Source: Bacteroides sp. CAG:1060 (GTDB lineage: Bacteria > Bacteroidota > Bacteroidia > Bacteroidales > UBA932). From it: a DNA stretch of 7,540 nucleotides. The notes under the pieces are model-generated. The model made no database searches and had not been told where the DNA came from. It was given only the letters and a program-made list of their open reading frames with translations. Location of the stretch: NCBI GenBank assembly GCA_000432655.1, contig HF986304.1:15161-22700 (forward strand), in the 5' to 3' direction. The position numbers and the translations under genes were made by a program. Shown piece after piece: positions 5,865-7,540 of this stretch (positions are counted from its first letter, which is position 1; the number at the start of each line of letters is the position of its first letter).

Positions 5865-6568
5865 AATAATATTGACAATTCATAAAGAAGATAAAGCGGA
5901 AGCGCAAGCACAAACATGGAGACAGGGTCCGAGGGAGTAATCAGCGCCGAAACGACAAGGATTACAACAAAGGCCACTTTTCGTCCTTTTCGGAGAATAC
6001 TTTTATTCAATACCCCAAGCGAAGACAATGCAAGTACCAGCGTAGGGAACTCAAAAGCAAGTCCTATAAGCAATATGGTCGATGTAAACACCGACATATA
6101 TGACCCTATGGTGATGCTGTTGGTAATCTGATCCGATATACTGTAATTGATAAAGAATTGCAGGCAAACTGGAAGTACGATAAAATATGCCACGACCACT
6201 CCCACATAGAAAAGAAGCGTAGCAAGCACAAATGCTCTCTTCAGGGGACGTTTCTCATTTGAATAAAGAGCCGGAGAGATAAACGACCACAACTCCCACA
6301 CAATCAAGGGAAACGCAAATATCAAACCGGCTGCCGCAGATGCCCTGAGATGGACAAAGAACTGCGCGCTGACTTCCACATTGATAAGGTCCATGCCAAA
6401 CGACCACCCAAGCATGCGATAGACGCAGAAGTCCTCCCTTGTCGGCGCAAGTATGACATCAAACAGCAAATTCTTGAATATCAGTCCCAGACAGGTGAAT
6501 GCACACACATAAAGCACCGAACGGAGCAGAATTCCCCTCAGCACTTCAAGGTGATCCCAGAAAGACAT
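5828..6568 (-). CDS. tatC: Sec-independent (Tat) protein translocase subunit TatC
   Basis: 246 residues from ATG 6568. TatC is the inner-membrane receptor of the twin-arginine translocase, which binds RR signal peptides and recruits TatA to export folded, often cofactor-bearing proteins. The sequence begins MSFWDHLEVLR, the usual short cytoplasmic start with its conserved Glu. It has six hydrophobic segments (about 12-30, 75-97, 111-135, 155-180, 195-209, 217-235), FPLIVWELWSFISPALY (86-102) before NEKR, and LITPSDP (209-215), all TatC hallmarks. An upstream in-frame ATG at 6631 would add 21 residues (MTRTRTRTRKTT...) wholly unlike TatC and mostly reading through the tatA repeat. I therefore prefer 6568, which lies 22 bases after the tatA stop. 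The 3' end overlaps the CBM9-like gene by 37 bases. No tatB is present, as usual in this phylum. Confidence 0.93.
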   Translation of the reverse strand: MSFWDHLEVLRGILLRSVLYVCAFTCLGLIFKNLLFDVILAPTREDFCVYRMLGWSFGMDLINVEVSAQFFVHLRASAAAGLIFAFPLIVWELWSFISPALYSNEKRPLKRAFVLATLLFYVGVVVAYFIVLPVCLQFFINYSISDQITNSITIGSYMSVFTSTILLIGLAFEFPTLVLALSSLGVLNKSILRKGRKVAFVVILVVSALITPSDPVSMFVLALPLYLLYELSILLCLSPKNLADTV

Positions 6569-6590
6569 CCGGGTCTCGTCTTTGGAAACC

Positions 6591-6797
6591 TTATTCGTCG
6601 TCTTTCTTGTTCTTGTTCTTGTTCTCGTCATCTACCTCACGAAGCCCCTCTTTGAAACTTCTCACGCCTTTACCAAGTCCTTTCATCATTTCCGGAATTT
6701 TCTTGCCTCCGAAAAGAAGAAGCACGACCAAAGCGATGACCAGAACTTCCGTCCATCCAATTACCAAAGGATATGTCAACATCATCAATTGTAACAT
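6591..6797 (-). CDS. tatA: Sec-independent (Tat) translocase pore subunit TatA
   Basis: 68 residues. TatA polymerises around TatC to let folded proteins cross the inner membrane. Features in order: a short N-terminus, one transmembrane helix (about 10-29, IGWTEVLVIALVVLLLFGG), the FGGKKIPE hinge (29-36), an amphipathic helix (MMKGLGKGVRSFKEGL, 37-52) and a charged tail DENKNKNKKDDE (57-68). Length and the FGGKKIPE sequence match TatA/TatE rather than TatB. Start choice is open: the ATG at 6797 coincides with the start point predicted from the TATATTTG box, so the Met codons at 6785 or 6782 may be used instead, giving 64 or 63 residues. It lies 21 bases after the lipid-kinase stop and upstream of tatC, forming a minimal TatAC system. 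Confidence 0.92.
   Translation of the reverse strand: MLQLMMLTYPLVIGWTEVLVIALVVLLLFGGKKIPEMMKGLGKGVRSFKEGLREVDDENKNKNKKDDE
6606..6623. repeat. Three tandem copies of a 6-base unit in the tatA tail
   Basis: CTTGTT is repeated three times on the plus strand (AACAAG on the coding strand), with a partial flanking copy. In tatA it encodes the Asn-Lys repeat of the C-terminal tail. In the overlapping tatC upstream frame it reads Thr-Arg. Because the unit is 6 bases, a change in copy number would not shift either frame. Confidence 0.7.
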
Positions 6798-6802
6798 AAC
6801 TG

Positions 6803-6835
6803 CAAATATACAAAAACATTATTTCACAGGAGCAA
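6803..6835 (-). promoter_or_regulatory. Candidate promoter of tatA
   Basis: The minus strand has TTG (complement of 6833-6835), 22 bases, then TATATTTG (complement of 6803-6810). The -7 box is exact; the spacing is one base over the usual 19-21. Transcription would start at about 6795-6798, right at the first tatA ATG. The -33 element lies inside the end of the lipid-kinase gene, so it would be an internal promoter that lets tatAC be expressed apart from the kinase. Confidence 0.45.
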
Positions 6836-7540
6836 TAACCCTGAGCGCGGACGGAATCACCTTGATATCAAGCGTATCCGGAGCATCAAAACACTCTCCG
6901 TCAAAATGCGCCGGACCACTCTTGCTTCTGCGAATGACAATATGCCTTCCGGCATAGTGATGCACCCTCCGGCTGTGGTAACACCTTCCGGTCATGAGTT
7001 TGGCGGCAAGTGAAGGCAACTCAACCGAGTGGAACATATCCAGCACCGTCACCTCAAGAATACCGTCCGAAACACTGGCAAGAGGGGTCACCTTGGCACC
7101 ATTCCCCCACTGATTGGAATTTCCCACAGTCACAAGAACCGACTTGCAGTCAATCTCTTCCCCATCAACGAGAATCTCGTACTGCTCCGGAGAAAACGAA
7201 TGCCACAACTTAATCGCCTGCCACACATAATTGCGCAATCCTCTTGTACCCGAGTCCGCGAACATCTTGCTGACCTGAGCGTCGAACCCGACACCGCACA
7301 CGGAGAAAAAATACTTTCCATTGACAGATGCCGCATCCATATTCACAGTGTTCCCGTCAAGAAGAGTCTGCAGTGCCCGGCGAGGATTCCTGCTGATATT
7401 AAGGTCCAGTGCAAGCCCATCCCCACTGCCACAAGGAATGATTCCAAGTATTTTGTCCGTACCGATCAATCCTCTGGCAACTTCATTTACAGTGCCGTCT
7501 CCACCGACAGCCACTACGACACGCTCCGAAGTCTCCCGCG
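6819..7540 (-). CDS. Diacylglycerol kinase-type lipid kinase (YegS/DgkB/BmrU family), N-terminus outside window
   Basis: About 240 C-terminal residues; the frame stays open through the right edge, so the GTG at 7514 is an internal Val (ERVVVAVGGDGT) and not the start. The family phosphorylates diacylglycerol or related lipids at the inner membrane face, recycling lipid for phospholipid synthesis. Seen are the nucleotide-binding GGDGTVNEVARGL, the LGIIPCGSGDGLAL loop, VGNSNQWGNGAKVTPLASVSDGILEV in the second beta domain, FDGE near the end whose Glu matches the proposed general base of S. aureus DgkB, and the LDIKVIPSALRVIAP terminus. One oddity is GSGDGLAL where GSGNGLAR is the usual form, so Asp replaces Asn and Leu replaces Arg. 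The exact lipid substrate is unknown. It is the most upstream visible gene of the minus-strand operon, 21 bases before tatA. Confidence 0.9.
   Translation of the reverse strand, partial: RETSERVVVAVGGDGTVNEVARGLIGTDKILGIIPCGSGDGLALDLNISRNPRRALQTLLDGNTVNMDAASVNGKYFFSVCGVGFDAQVSKMFADSGTRGLRNYVWQAIKLWHSFSPEQYEILVDGEEIDCKSVLVTVGNSNQWGNGAKVTPLASVSDGILEVTVLDMFHSVELPSLAAKLMTGRCYHSRRVHHYAGRHIVIRRSKSGPAHFDGECFDAPDTLDIKVIPSALRVIAPVK

Noticed and set aside
5211..5885. 224-codon open frame on the plus strand
   Set aside because: It is antisense to the CBM9-like gene and both its neighbours; the minus-strand reading gives recognisable motifs and this one does not.
6569..6631. 21-residue N-terminal extension of TatC
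   Set aside because: Arg-Thr repeats caused by the tatA tail read in another frame; TatC proteins normally begin close to the FWDHLEELR-type motif.
7512..7514. GTG as the start of the lipid kinase
   Set aside because: The frame continues upstream to the window edge (RETSERVV), and the GTG is the Val just before GGDGT, well inside the catalytic domain.

Overview
The window reads as chromosomal DNA from a Bacteroidales-type bacterium (phylum Bacteroidota). The evidence is: TAnnTTTG -7 promoter boxes, one with a TTG -33 box at the right spacing; A-rich rather than Shine-Dalgarno leaders; a small XRE regulator of a type I associate with this group; a minimal TatA-TatC pair without tatB; and a CBM9-like protein of the family common in Bacteroidetes. 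Genus cannot be told. No rRNA, tRNA, CRISPR array, insertion sequence or phage gene is visible.

Layout. Bases 1-42 (minus) may hold the first 14 codons of a gene leaving the window, perhaps QueA-like. About 83-457 is AT-rich non-coding DNA. On the plus strand follow three close-packed genes: an XRE regulator (508-921), a class-2 dihydroorotate dehydrogenase-like protein that has lost most catalytic and FMN-contact residues (940-1767), and a CinA C-terminal-domain protein (1751-2224) overlapping it by 17 bases. A perfect 12-bp hairpin (2244-2276) separates these from a convergent block on the minus strand.

The minus block, in transcription order, is: a lipid (diacylglycerol-type) kinase cut by the right window edge, tatA, tatC, a CBM9-like protein, an ABC-F ATPase and a membrane-dipeptidase-family peptidase. 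Gaps are 3-22 bases, or there are short overlaps, so one transcript is likely, although -7-like boxes also lie ahead of tatA and the ABC-F gene. The block looks like envelope and translation housekeeping: phospholipid recycling, folded-protein export, ribosome rescue or stress, and dipeptide turnover.

The least ordinary part is the plus-strand cassette. A DNA-binding regulator is followed by a probable PyrD pseudoenzyme translationally coupled to a divergent NMN-deamidase-like (CinA) protein. The other point is that the exact octamer TATATTTG occurs four times, each time within 35 bases upstream of a start codon.
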